The notes: a model not told the origin generated them from the sequence alone. Positions 44,652 through 58,583 are shown, counted from the first letter of the stretch. The stretch is DNA of 64,000 nucleotides from Sipunculus nudus (GCA_026874595.1 CM049318.1:45114456-45178455), one strand, 5' to 3'. Made by a program: numbers and translations.

Positions 44652-47600
44652 ATTTAGACCCTGTTACAAACGTCGTTTTCGCCGAAATCAGCTCGGTTTT
44701 CGCGTAATACAAGATCGTGTTTTCTGCAAAAATGGCCGATTTAAATTGCGAAAGAAGCGTTTTAGAAGCTTCATTAGGCCATTTAGACCCTGTTACAAAC
44801 GTCGTTTTCGCCGAAATCAGCTCGGTTTTCGCGTAATACAAGATCGTGTTTTGTGCAAAAATGGCCGATTTTAATTGCGAAAGAAGCGTTTTAGAAGCTT
44901 CATTAGGCCGTTTAGACCCTTTTACAAACGTCGTTTTCGCCGAAATCAGCTCGGTTTTCGCGTAATACAAGATCGTGTTTTGTGCAAAAATGGCCGATTT
45001 AAATTGCGAAAGAAGCGTTTTAGAAGCTTCATTAGGCCATTTAGACCCTGTTACAAACGTCGTTTTCGCCGAAATCAGCTCGGTTTTCGCGTAATACAAG
45101 ATCGTGTTTTCTGCAAAAATGGCCGATTTAAATTGCGAAAGAAGCGTTTTAGAAGCTTCATTAGGCCATTTAGACCCTTTTACAAACGTCGTTTTCGCCG
45201 AAATCAGCTCGGTTTTCGCGTAATACAAGATCGTGTTTTGTGCAAAAATGGCCGATTTAAATTGCGAAAGAAGCGTTTTAGAAGCTTCATTAGGCCATTT
45301 AGACCCTGTTACAAACGTCGTTTTCGCCGAAATCAGCTCGGTTTTCGCGTAATACAAGATCGTGTTTTCTGCAAAAATGGCCGATTTAAATTGCGAAAGA
45401 AGCGTTTTAGAAGCTTCATTAGGCCATTTAGACCCTGTTACAAACGTCGTTTTCGCCGAAATCAGCTCGGTTTTCGCGTAATACAAGATCGTGTTTTGTG
45501 CAAAAATGGCCGATTTAAATTGCGAAAGAAGCGTTTTAGAAGCTTCATTAGGCCATTTAGACCCTGTTACAAACGTCGTTTTCGCCGAAATCAGCTCGGT
45601 TTTCGCGTAATACAAGATCGTGTTTTGTGCAAAAATGGCCGATTTAAATTGCGAAATAAGCGTTTTAGAAGCTTCATTAGGCCATTTAGACCCTGTTACA
45701 AACGTCGTTTTCGCCGAAATCAACTCGGTTTTCGCGTAATACAAGATCGTGTTTTGTGCAAAAATGGCCGATTTAAATTGCGAAAGAAGCGTTTTAGAAG
45801 CTTCATTAGGCCATTTAGACCCTGTTACAAACGTCGTTTTCGCCGAAATCAGCTCGGTTTTCGCGTAATACAAGATCGTGTTTTGTGCAAAAATGGCCGA
45901 TTTAAATTGCGAAAGAAGCGTTTTAGAAGCTTCATTAGGCCATTTAGACCCTGTTACAAACGTCGTTTTCGCCGAAATCAGCTCGGTTTTCGCGTAATAC
46001 AAGATCGTGTTTTGTGCAAAAATGGCCGATTTAAATTGCGAAAGAAGCGTTTTAGAAGCTTCATTAGGCCATTTAGACCCTGTTACAAACGTCGTTTTCG
46101 CCGAAATCAGCTCGGTTTTCGCGTAATACAAGATCGTGTTTTGTGCAAAAATGGCCGATTTAAATTGCGAAAGAAGCGTTTTAGAAGCTTCATTAGGCCA
46201 TTTAGACCCTGTTACAAACGTCGTTTTCGCCGAAATCAGCTCGGTTTTCGCGTAATACAAGATCGTGTTTTGTGCAAAAATGGCCGATTTAAATTGCGAA
46301 AGAAGCGTTTTAGAAGCTTCATTAGGCCATTTAGACCCTGTTACAAACGTCGTTTTCGCCGAAATCAGCTCGGTTTTCGCGTAATACAAGATCGTGTTTT
46401 GTGCAAAAATGGCCGATTTAAATTGCGAAAGAAGCGTTTTAGAAGCTTCATTAGGCCATTTAGACCCTGTTACAAACGTCGTTTTCGCCGAAATCAGCTC
46501 GGTTTTCGCGTAATACAAGATCGTGTTTTCTGCAAAAATGGCCGATTTAAATTGCGAAAGAAGCGTTTTAGAAGCTTCATTAGGCCATTTAGACCCTGTT
46601 ACAAACGTCGTTTTCGCCGAAATCAGCTCGGTTTTCGCGTAATACAAGATCGTGTTTTGTGCAAAAATGGCCGATTTAAATTGCGAAAGAAGCGTTTTAG
46701 AAGCTTCATTAGGCCATTTAGACCCTGTTACAAACGTCGTTTTCGCCGAAATCAGCTCGGTTTTCGCGTAATACAAGATCGTGTTTTGTGCCAAAATGGC
46801 CGATTTAAATTGCGAAAGAAGCGTTTTAGAAGCTTCATTAGGCCATTTAGACCCTGTTACAAACGTCGTTTTCGCCGAAATCAGCTCGGTTTTCGCGTAA
46901 TACAAGATCGTGTTTTCTGCAAAAATGGCCGATTTAAATTGCGAAAGAAGCGTTTTAGAAGCTTCATTAGGCCATTTAGACCCTGTTACAAACGTCGTTT
47001 TCGCCGAAATCAGCTCGGTTTTCGCGTAATACAAGATCGTGTTTTCTGCAAAAATGGCCGATTTAAATTGCGAAAGAAGCGTTTTAGAAGCTTCATTAGG
47101 CCATTTAGACCCTGTTACAAACGTCGTTTTCGCCGAAATCAGCTCGGTTTTCGCGTAATACAAGATCGTGTTTTGTGCAAAAATGGCCGATTTAAATTGC
47201 GAAAGAAGCGTTTTAGAAGCTTCATTAGGCCATTTAGACCCTGTTACAAACGTCGTTTTCGCCGAAATCAGCTCGGTTTTCGCGTAATACAAGATCGTGT
47301 TTTGTGCAAAAATGGCCGATTTAAATTGCGAAAGAAGCGTTTTAGAAGCTTCATTAGGCCATTTAGACCCTGTTACAAACGTCGTTTTCGCCGAAATCAG
47401 CTCGGTTTTCGCGTAATACAAGATCGTGTTTTGTGCAAAAATGGCCGATTTAAATTGCGAAAGAAGCGTTTTAGAAGCTTCATTAGGCCATTTAGACCCT
47501 GTTACAAACGTCGTTTTCGCCGAAATCAGCTCGGTTTTCGCGTAATACAAGATCGTGTTTTGTGCAAAAATGGCCGATTTAAATTGCGAAAGAAGCGTTT

Positions 47601-50600
47601 TAGAAGCTTCATTAGGCCATTTAGACCGTGTTACAAACGTCGTTTTCGCCGAAATCAGCTCGGTTTTCGCGTAATACAAGATCGTGTTTTCTGCAAAAAT
47701 GGCCGATTTAAATTGCGAAAGAAGCGTTTTAGAAGCTTCATTAGGCCATTTAGACCCTGTTACAAACGTCGTTTTCGCCGAAATCAGCTCGGTTTTCGCG
47801 TAATACAAGATCGTGTTTTGTGCAAAAATGGCCGATTTAAATTGCGAAAGAAGCGTTTTAGAAGCTTCATTAGGCCATTTAGACCCTGTTACAAACGTCG
47901 TTTTCGCCGAAATCAGCTCGGTTTTCGCGTAATACAAGATCGTGTTTTCTGCAAAAATGGCCGATTTAAATTGCGAAAGAAGCGTTTTAGAAGCTTCATT
48001 AGGCCATTTAGACCCTGTTACAAACGTCGTTTTCGCCGAAATCAGCTCGGTTTTCGCGTAATACAAGATCGTGTTTTGTGCAAAAATGGCCGATTTAAAT
48101 TGCGAAAGAAGCGTTTTAGAAGCTTCATTAGGCCATTTAGACCCTGTTACAAACGTCGTTTTCGCCGAAATCAGCTCGGTTTTCGCGTAATACAAGATCG
48201 TGTTTTCTGCAAAAATGGCCGATTTAAATTGCGAAAGAAGCTTTTTAGAAGCTTCATTAGGCCATTTAGACCCTGTTACAAACGTCGTTTTCGCCGAAAT
48301 CAGCTCGGTTTTCGCGTAATACAAGATCGTGTTTTGTGCAAAAATGGCCGATTTAAATTGCGAAAGAAGCGTTTTAGAAGCTTCATTAGGCCATTTAGAC
48401 CCTGTTACAAACGTCGTTTTCGCCGAAATCAGCTCGGTTTTCGCGTAATAAAAGATCGTGTTTTGTGCAAAAATGGCCGATTTAAATTGCGAAAGAAGCG
48501 TTTTAGAAGCTTCATTAGGCCATTTAGACCCTGTTACAAACGTCGTTTTCGCCGAAATCAGCTCGGTTTTCGCGTAATACAAGATCGTGTTTTGTGCAAA
48601 AATGGCCGATTTAAATTGCGAAAGAAGCGTTTTAGAAGCTTCATTAGGCCATTTAGACCCTGTTACAAACGTCGTTTTCGCCGAAATCAGCTCGGTTTTC
48701 GCGTAATACAAGATCGTGTTTTGTGCAAAAATGGCCGATTTAAATTGCGAAAGAAGCGTTTTAGAAGCTTCATTAGGCCATTTAGACCCTGTTACAAACG
48801 TCGTTTTCGCCGAAATCAGCTCGGTTTTCGCGTAATACAAGATCGTGTTTTGTGCAAAAATGGCCGATTTAAATTGCGAAAGAAGCGTTTTAGAAGCTTC
48901 ATTAGGCCATTTAGACCCTGTTACAAACGTCGTTTTCGCCGAAATCAGCTCGGTTTTCGCGTAATACAAGATCGTGTTTTGTGCAAAAATGGCCGATTTA
49001 AATTGCGAAAGAAGCGTTTTAGAAGCTTCATTAGGCCATTTAGACCCTGTTACAAACGTCGTTTTCGCCGAAATCAGCTCGGTTTTCGCGTAATACAAGA
49101 TCGTGTTTTCTGCAAAAATGGCCGATTTAAATTGCGAAAGAAGCGTTTTAGAAGCTTCATTAGGCCATTTAGACCCTGTTACAAACGTCGTTTTCGCCGA
49201 AATCAGCTCGGTTTTCGCGTAATACAAGATCGTGTTTTCTGCAACAATGGCCGATTTAAATTGCGAAAGAAGCGTTTTAGAAGCTTCATTAGGCCATTTG
49301 GACCCTGTTACAAACGTCGTTTTCGCCGAAATCAGCTCGGTTTTCGCGTAATACAAGATCGTGTTTTGTGCAAAAATGGCCGATTTAAATTGCGAAAGAA
49401 GCGTTTTAGAAGCTTCATTAGGCCATTTAGACCCTGTTACAAACGTCGTTTTCGCCGAAATCAGCTCGGTTTTCGCGTAATACAAGATCGTGTTTTGTGC
49501 AAAAATGGCCGATTTAAATTGCGAAAGAAGCGTTTTAGAAGCTTCATTAGGCCATTTAGACCCTGTTACAAACGTCGTTTTCGCCGAAATCAGCTCGGTT
49601 TTCGCGTAATACAAGATCGTGTTTTGTGCAAAAATGGCCGATTTAAATTGCGAAAGAAGCGTTTTAGAAGCTTCATTAGGCCATTTAGACCCTGTTGCAA
49701 ACGTCGTTTTCGCCGAAATCAGCTCGGTTTTCGCGTAATACAAGATCGTGTTTTGTGCAAAAATGGCCGATTTAAATTGCGAAAGAAGCGTTTTAGAAGC
49801 TTCATTAGGCCATTTAGACCCTGTTACAAACGTCGTTTTCGCCGAAATCAGCTCGGTTTTCGCGTAATACAAGATCGTGTTTTCTGCAAAAATGGCCGAT
49901 TTAAATTGCGAAAGAAGCATTTTAGAAGCTTCATTAGGCCATTTAGACCCTGTTACAAACGTCGTTTTCGCCGAAATCAGCTCGGTTTTCGCGTAATACA
50001 AGATCGTGTTTTCTGCAAAAATGGCCGATTTAAATTGCGAAAGAAGCGTTTTAGAAGCTTCATTAGGCCATTTAGACCCTGTTACAAACGTCGTTTTCGC
50101 CGAAATCAGCTCGGTTTTCGCGTAATACAAGATCGTGTTTTGTGCAAAAATGGCCGATTTAAATTGCGAAAGAAGCGTTTTAGAAGCTTCATTAGGCCAT
50201 TTAGACCCTGTTACAAACGTCGTTTTCGCCGAAATCAGCTCGGTTTTCGCGTAATACAAGATCGTGTTTTCTGCAAAAATGGCCGATTTAAATTGCGAAA
50301 GAAGCGTTTTAGAAGCTTCATTAGGCCATTTAGACCCTGTTACAAACGTCGTTTTCGCCGAAATCAGCTCGGTTTTCGCGTAATACAAGATCGTGTTTTG
50401 TGCAAAAATGGCCGATTTAAATTGCGAAAGAAGCGTTTTAGAAGCTTCATTAGGCCATTTAGACCCTGTTACAAACGTCGTTTTCGCCGAAATCAGCTCG
50501 GTTTTCCCGTAATACAAGATCGTGTTTTGTGCAAAAATGGCCGATTTAAATTGCGAAAGAAGCGTTTTAGAAGCTTCATTAGGCCATTTAGACCCTGTTA

Positions 50601-52754
50601 CAAACGTCGTTTTCGCCGAAATCAGCTCGGTTTTCGCGTAATACAAGATCGTGTTTTGTGCAAAAATGGCCGATTTAAATTGCGAAAGAAGCGTTTTAGA
50701 AGCTTCATTAGGCCATTTAGACCCTGTTACAAACGTCGTTTTCGCCGAAATCAGCTCGGTTTTCGCGTAATACAAGATCGTGTTTTCTGCAAAAATGGCC
50801 GATTTAAATTGCGAAAGAAGCGTTTTAGAAGCTTCATTAGGCCATTTAGACCCTGTTACAAACGTCGTTTTCGCCGAAATCAGCTCGGTTTTCGCGTAAT
50901 ACAAGATCGTGTTTTGTGCAAAAATGGCCGATTTAAATTGCGAAAGAAGCGTTTTAGAAGCTTCATTAGGCCATTTAGACCCTGTTACAAACGTCGTTTT
51001 CGCCGAAATCAGCTCGGTTTTCGCGTAATACAAGATCGTGTTTTCTGCAAAAATGGCCGATTTAAATTGCGAAAGAAGCGTTTTAGAAGCTTCATTAGGC
51101 CATTTAGACCCTGTTACAAACGTCGTTTTCGCCGAAATCAGCTCGGTTTTCGCGTAATACAAGATCGTGTTTTGTGCAAAAATGGCCGATTTAAATTGCG
51201 AAAGAAGCGTTTTAGAAGCTTCATTAGGCCATTTAGACCCTGTTACAAACGTCGTTTTCGCCGAAATCAGCTCGGTTTTCGCGTAATACAAGATCGTGTT
51301 TTGTGCAAAAATGGCCGATTTAAATTGCGAAAGAAGCTTTTTAGAAGCTTCATTAGGCCATTTAGACCCTGTTACAAACGTCGTTTTCGCCGAAATCAGC
51401 TCGGTTTTCGCGTAATACAAGATCGTGTTTTCTGCAAAAATGGCCGATTTAAATTGCGAAAGAAGCGTTTTAGAAGCTTCATTAGGCCATTTAGACCCTG
51501 TTACAAACGTCGTTTTCGCCGAAATCAGCTCGGTTTTCGCGTAATACAAGATCGTGTTTTGTGCAAAAATGGCCGATTTAAATTGCGAAAGAAGCGTTTT
51601 AGAAGCTTCATTAGGCCATTTAGACCCTGTTACAAACGTCGTTTTCGCCGAAATCAGCTCGGTTTTCGCGTAATACAAGATCGTGTTTTCTGCAAAAATG
51701 GCCGATTTAAATTGCGAAAGAAGCGTTTTAGAAGCTTCATTAGGCCATTTAGACCCTGTTACAAACGTCGTTTTCGCCGAAATCAGCTCGGTTTTCGCGT
51801 AATACAAGATCGTGTTTTCTGCAAAAATGGCCGATTTAAATTGCGAAAGAAGCGTTTTAGAAGCTTCATTAGGCCATTTAGACCCTGTTACAAACGTCGT
51901 TTTCGCCGAAATCAGCTCGGTTTTCGCGTAATACAAGATCGTGTTTTGTGCAAAAATGGCCGATTTAAATTGCGAAAGAAGCGTTTTAGAAGCTTCATTA
52001 GGCCATTTAGACCCTGTTACAAACGTCGTTTTCGCCGAAATCAGCTCGGTTTTCGCGTAATACAAGATCGTGTTTTCTGCAAAAATGGCCGATTTAAATT
52101 GCGAAAGAAGCGTTTTAGAAGCTTCATTAGGCCATTTAGACCCTGTTACAAACGTCGTTTTCGCCGAAATCAGCTCGGTTATCGCGTAATACAAGATCGT
52201 GTTTTGTGCAAAAATGGCCGATTTAAATTGCGAAAGAAGCGTTTTAGAAGCTTCATTAGGCCATTTAGACCCTGTTACAAAACGTCGTTTTCGCCGAAAT
52301 CAGCTCGGTTTTCGCGTAATACAAGATCGTGTTTTCTGCAAAAATGGCCGATTTAAATTGCGAAAGAAGCGTTTTAGAAGCTTCATTAGGCCATTAAGAC
52401 CCTGTTACAAACGTCGTTTTCGCCGAAATCAGCTCGGTTTTCGCGTAATACAAGATCGTGTTTTCTGCAAAAATGGCCGATTTAAATTGCGAAAGAAGCG
52501 TTTTAGAAGCTTCATTAGGCCATTTAGACCCTGTTACAAACGTCGTTTTCGCCGAAATCAGCTCGGTTTTCGCGTAATACAAGATCGTGTTTTGTGCAAA
52601 AATGGCCGATTTAAATTGCGAAAGAAGCGTTTTAGAAGCTTCATTAGGCCATTTAGACCCTGTTACAAACGTCGTTTTCGCCGAAATCAGCTCGGTTTTC
52701 GCGTAATACAAGATCGTGTTTTGTGCAAAAATGGCCGATTTAAATTGCGAAAGA

Positions 52755-52870
52755 AGCGTTTTAGGCTTCATTAGGCCATTTAGACCCTGTTACAAACGTC
52801 GTTTTCGCCGAAATTAGCTCGGTTTTCGCGTAACACAAGATCGTGTTTTGTGCAAAAATGGCCGATTTAA
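52755..52870 (+). repeat. Chimeric monomer junction (B'-type left part joined to common monomer)
   Basis: gttttaggcttc, gaaattagctcgg and gcgtaacacaag match the monomers that elsewhere precede a B' core (for example 41,402-41,490). Here the next bases are the ordinary aaaaatggccgatttaaattgcg. The switch occurs within about 40 bp and looks like a crossover or conversion endpoint. Confidence 0.8.
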
Positions 52871-53739
52871 ATTGCGAAAGAAGCGTTTTAGAAGCTTCAT
52901 TAGGCCATTTAGACCCTGTTACAAACGTCGTTTTCGCCGAAATCAGCTCGGTTTTCGCGTAATACAAGATCGTGTTTTGTGCAAAAATGGCCGATTTAAA
53001 TTGCGAAAGAAGCGTTTTAGAAGCTTCATTAGGCCATTTAGACCCTGTTACAAACGTCGTTTTCGCCGAAATCAGCTCGGTTTTCGCGTAATACAAGATC
53101 GTGTTTTGTGCAAAAATGGCCGATTTAAATTGCGAAAGAAGCGTTTTAGAAGCTTCATTAGGCCATTTAGACCCTGTTACAAACGTCGTTTTCGCCGAAA
53201 TCAGCTCGGTTTTCGCGTAATACAAGATCGTGTTTTGTGCAAAAATGGCCGATTTAAATTGCGAAAGAAGCGTTTTAGAAGCTTCATTAGGCCATTTAGA
53301 CCCTGTTACAAACGTCGTTTTCGCCGAAATCAGCTCGGTTTTCGCGTAATACAAGATCGTGTTTTGTGCAAAAATGGCCGATTTAAATTGCGAAAGAAGC
53401 TTTTTAGAAGCTTCATTAGGCCATTTAGACCCTGTTACAAACGTCGTTTTCGCCGAAATCAGCTCGGTTTTCGCGTAATACAAGATCGTGTTTTGTGCAA
53501 AAATGGCCGATTTAAATTGCGAAAGAAGCGTTTTAGAAGCTTCATTAGGCCATTTAGACCCTGTTACAAACGTCGTTTTCGCCGAAATCAGCTCGGTTTT
53601 CGCGTAATAAAAGATCGTGTTTTGTGCAAAAATGGCCGATTTAAATTGCGAAAGAAGCGTTTTAGAAGCTTCATTAGGCCATTTAGACCCTGTTACAAAC
53701 GTCGTTTTCGCCGAAATCAGCTCGGTTTTCGCGTAATAC

Positions 53740-54560
53740 AAGATCGTGTTTTCTGCAAAAATGGCCGATTTAAATTGCGAAAGAAGCGTTTTAGAAGCTT
53801 CATTAGGCCATTTAGACCCTGTTACAAACGTCGTTTTCGCCGAAATCAGCTCGGTTTTCGCGTAATACAAGATCGTGTTTTCTGCAAAAATGGCCGATTT
53901 AAATTGCGAAAGAAGCGTTTTAGAAGCTTCATTAGGCCATTTAGACCCTGTTACAAACGTCGTTTTCGCCGAAATCAGCTCGGTTTTCGCGTAATACAAG
54001 ATCGTGTTTTCTGCAAAAATGGCCGATTTAAATTGCGAAAGAAGCGTTTTAGAAGCTTCATTAGGCCATTTAGACCCTGTTACAAACGTCGTTTTCGCCG
54101 AAATCAGCTCGGTTTTCGCGTAATACAAGATCGTGTTTTCTGCAAAAATGGCCGATTTAAATTGCGAAAGAAGCGTTTTAGAAGCTTCATTAGGCCATTT
54201 AGACCCTGTTACAAACGTCGTTTTCGCCGAAATCAGCTCGGTTTTCGCGTAATACAAGATCGTGTTTTCTGCAAAAATGGCCGATTTAAATTGCGAAAGA
54301 AGCGTTTTAGAAGCTTCATTAGGCCATTTAGACCCTGTTACAAACGTCGTTTTCGCCGAAATCAGCTCGGTTTTCGCGTAATACAAGATCGTGTTTTCTG
54401 CAAAAATGGCCGATTTAAATTGCGAAAGAAGCGTTTTAGAAGCTTCATTAGGCCATTTAGACCCTGTTACAAACGTCGTTTTCGCCGAAATCAGCTCGGT
54501 TTTCGCGTAATACAAGATCGTGTTTTCTGCAAAAATGGCCGATTTAAATTGCGAAAGAAG
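53740..54560 (+). repeat. Run of seven consecutive ttttctgc-type monomers
   Basis: The switch site is C in seven successive copies (53,751 to 54,525 at 129-bp steps), whereas elsewhere G and C types are interspersed. This suggests local amplification of a single monomer type. Confidence 0.85.
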
Positions 54561-54670
54561 CGTTTTAGAAGCTTCATTAGGCCATTTAGACCCTGTTACA
54601 AACGTCGTTTTCGCCGAAATTAGCTCGGTTTTCGCGTAACACAAGATCGTGTTTTGTGCAAAAATGGCCG

Positions 54671-54712
54671 TTGTCTGATCTGAAAGAAGCCATTCAGGAT
54701 CTTCATTCCCCG
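54671..54712 (+). repeat. Variant monomer B', divergent core (copy 6)
   Basis: Same core, with gaaattagctcgg/taacacaag before it. It is followed by two aagaagggttt monomers (about 54,817 and 55,075). Confidence 0.93.
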
Positions 54713-57700
54713 ATTTAGACCCTGTTACAAACGTCGTTTTCGCCGAAATCAGCTCGGTTTTCGCGTAATACAAGATCGTGTTTTGTGCAAAAATGGCCGA
54801 TTTAAATTGCGAAAGAAGGGTTTTAGAAGCTTCATTAGGCCATTTAGACCCTGTTACAAACGTCGTTTTCGCCGAAATCAGCTCGGTTTTCGCGTAATAC
54901 AAGATCGTGTTTTGTGCAAAAATGGCCGATTTAAATTGCGAAAGAAGCGTTTTAGAAGCTTCATTAGGCCATTTAGACCCTGTTACAAACGTCGTTTTCG
55001 CCGAAATCAGCTCGGTTTTCGCGTAATACAAGATCGTGTTTTCTGCAAAAATGGCCGATTTAAATTGCGAAAGAAGGGTTTTAGAAGCTTCATTAGGCCA
55101 TTTAGACCCTGTTACAAACGTCGTTTTCGCCGAAATCAGCTCGGTTTTCGCGTAATACAAGATCGTGTTTTGTGCAAAAATGGCCGATTTAAATTGCGAA
55201 AGAAGCGTTTTAGAAGCTTCATTAGGCCATTTAGACCCTGTTACAAACGTCGTTTTCGCCGAAATCAGCTCGGTTTTCGCGTAATACAAGATCGTGTTTT
55301 CTGCAAAAATGGCCGATTCAAATTGCGAAAGAAGCGTTTTAGAAGCTTCATTAGGCCATTTAGACCCTGTTACAAACGTCGTTTTCGCCGAAATCAGCTC
55401 GGTTTTCGCGTAATACAAGATCGTGTTTTGTGCAAAAATGGCCGATTTTAATTGCGAAAGAAGCGTTTTAGAAGCTTCATTAGGCCGTTTAGACCCTTTT
55501 ACAAACGTCGTTTTCGCCGAAATCAGCTCGGTTTTCGCGTAATACAAGATCGTGTTTTGTGCAAAAATGGCCGATTTAAATTGCGAAAGAAGCGTTTTAG
55601 AAGCTTCATTAGGCCATTTAGACCCTGTTACAAACGTCGTTTTCGCCGAAATCAGCTCGGTTTTCGCGTAATACAAGATCGTGTTTTGTGCAAAAATGGC
55701 CGATTTAAATTGCGAAAGAAGCGTTTTAGAAGCTTCATTAGGCCATTTAGACCCTGTTACAAACGTCGTTTTCGCCGAAATCAGCTCGGTTTTCGCGTAA
55801 TACAAGATCGTGTTTTGTGCAAAAATGGCCGATTTAAATTGCGAAAGAAGCGTTTTAGAAGCTTCATTAGGGCCATTTAGACCCTGTTACAAACGTCGTT
55901 TTCGCCGAAATCAGCTCGGTTTTCGCGTAATACAAGATCGTGTTTTCTGCAAAAATGGCCGATTTAAATTGCGAAAGAAGCGTTTTAGAAGCTTCATTAG
56001 GCCATTTAGACCCTGTTACAAACGTCGTTTTCGCCGAAATCAGCTCGGTTTTCGCGTAATACAAGATCGTGTTTTGTGCAAAAATGGCCGATTTAAATTG
56101 CGAAAGAAGCGTTTTAGAAGCTTCATTAGGCCATTTAGACCCTGTTACAAACGTCGTTTTCGCCGAAATCAACTCGGTTTTCGCGTAATACAAGATCGTG
56201 TTTTGTGCAAAAATGGCCGATTTAAATTGCGAAAGAAGCGTTTTAGAAGCTTCATTAGGCCATTTAGACCCTGTTACAAACGTCGTTTTCGCCGAAATCA
56301 GCTCGGTTTTCGCGTAATACAAGATCGTGTTTTGTGCAAAAATGGCCGATTTAAATTGCGAAAGAAGCGTTTTAGAAGCTTCATTAGGCCATTTAGACCC
56401 TGTTACAAACGTCGTTTTCGCCGAAATCAGCTCGGTTTTCGCGTAATACAAGATCGTGTTTTCTGCAAAAATGGCCGATTTAAATTGCGAAAGAAGCGTT
56501 TTAGAAGCTTCATTAGGCCATTTAGACCCTGTTACAAACGTCGTTTTCGCCGAAATCAGCTCGGTTTTCGCGTAATACAAGATCGTGTTTTGTGCAAAAA
56601 TGGCCGATTTAAATTGCGAAAGAAGCGTTTTAGAAGCTTCATTAGGCCATTTAGACCCTGTTACAAACGTCGTTTTCGCCGAAACAGCTCGGTTTTCGCG
56701 TAATACAAGATCGTGTTTTGTGCAAAAATGGCCGATTTTAAATTGCGAAAGAAGCGTTTTAGAAGCTTCATTAGGCCATTTAGACCCTGTTACAAACGTC
56801 GTTTTCGCCGAAATCAGCTCGGTTTTCGCGTAATACAAGATCGTGTTTTGTGCAAAAATGGCCGATTTAAATTGCGAAAGAAGCTTTTTAGAAGCTTCAT
56901 TAGGCCATTTAGACCCTGTTACAAACGTCGTTTTCGCCGAAATCAGCTCGGTTTTCGCGTAATACAAGATCGTGTTTTGTGCAAAAATGGCCGATTTAAA
57001 TTGCGAAAGAAGCGTTTTAGAAGCTTCATTAGGCCATTTAGACCCTGTTACAAACGTCGTTTTCGCCGAAATCAGCTCGGTTTTCGCGTAATACAAGATC
57101 GTGTTTTGTGCAAAAATGGCCGATTTAAATTGCGAAAGAAGCGTTTTAGAAGCTTCATTAGGCCATTTAGACCCTGTTACAAACGTCGTTTTCGCCGAAA
57201 TCAGCTAGGTTTTCGCGTAATACAAGATCGTGTTTTGTGCAAAAATGGCCGATTTAAATTGCGAAAGAAGCGTTTTAGAAGCTTCATTAGGCCATTTAGA
57301 CCCTGTTACAAACGTCGTTTTCGCCGAAATCAGCTCGGTTTTCGCGTAATACAAGATCGTGTTTTGTGCAAAAATGGCCGATTTAAATTGCGAAAGAAGC
57401 GTTTTAGAAGCTTCATTAGGCCATTTAGACCCTGTTACAAACGTCGTTTTCGCCGAAATCAGCTCGGTTTTCGCGTAATACAAGATCGTGTTTTCTGCAA
57501 AAATGGCCGATTTAAATTGCGAAAGAAGCGTTTTAGAAGCTTCATTAGGCCATTTAGACCCTGTTACAAACGTCGTTTTCGCCGAAATCAGCTCGGTTTT
57601 CGCGTAATACAAGATCGTGTTTTCTGCAAAAATGGCCGATTTAAATTGCGAAAGAAGCGTTTTAGAAGCTTCATTAGGCCATTTAGACCCTGTTACAAAC

Positions 57701-58541
57701 GTCGTTTTCGCCGAAATCAGCTCGGTTTTCGCGTAATACAAGATCGTGTTTTGTGCAAAAATGGCCGATTTAAATTGCGAAAGAAGCGTTTTAGAAGCTT
57801 CATTAGGCCATTTAGACCCTGTTACAAACGTCGTTTTCGCCGAAATCAGCTCGGTTTTCGCGTAATACAAGATCGTGTTTTCTGCAAAAATGGCCGATTT
57901 AAATTGCGAAAGAAGCGTTTTAGAAGCTTCATTAGGCCATTTAGACCCTGTTACAAACGTCGTTTTCGCCGAAATCAGCTCGGTTTTCGCGAAATTCAAG
58001 ATCGTGTTTTGTGCAAAAATGGCCGATTTAAATTGCGAAAGAAGCGTTTTAGAAGCTTCATTAGGCCATTTAGACCCTGTTACAAACGTCGTTTTCGCCG
58101 AAATCAGCTCGGTTTTCGCGTAATACAAGATCGTGTTTTGTGCAAAAATGGCCGATTTAAATTGCGAAAGAAGCGTTTTAGAAGCTTCATTAGGCCATTT
58201 AGACCCTGTTACAAACGTCGTTTTCGCCGAAATCAGCTCGGTTTTCGCGTAATACAAGATCGTGTTTTCTGCAAAAATGGCCGATTTAAATTGCGAAAGA
58301 AGCGTTTTAGAAGCTTCATTAGGCCATTTAGACCCTGTTACAAACGTCGTTTTCGCCGAAATCAGCTCGGTTTTCGCGTAATACAAGATCGTGTTTTGTG
58401 CAAAAATGGCCGATTTAAATTGCGAAAGAAGCGTTTTAGAAGCTTCATTAGGCCATTTAGACCCTGTTACAAACGTCGTTTTCGCCGAAATTAGCTCGGT
58501 TTTCGCGTAACACAAGATCGTGTTTTGTGCAAAAATGGCCG

Positions 58542-58583
58542 TTGTCTGATCTGAAAGAAGCCATTCAGGATCTTCATTCCCCG
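58542..58583 (+). repeat. Variant monomer B', divergent core (copy 7)
   Basis: Same core with gaaattagctcgg/taacacaag before it. It is followed by gcgaaataagcg ... caactcgg monomers instead of the aagaagggttt monomer, so it belongs to a different local haplotype. Confidence 0.93.

Noticed and set aside
42718-52194. 3,158-codon reverse open frame, and 2,612 codons at 30,128-37,966
   Set aside because: Same cause on the other strand. The apparent start is TTG in every monomer, and the frame is broken simply by ccattaag variants or single-base indels. The composition looks more protein-like than the forward frame, but nothing supports translation.
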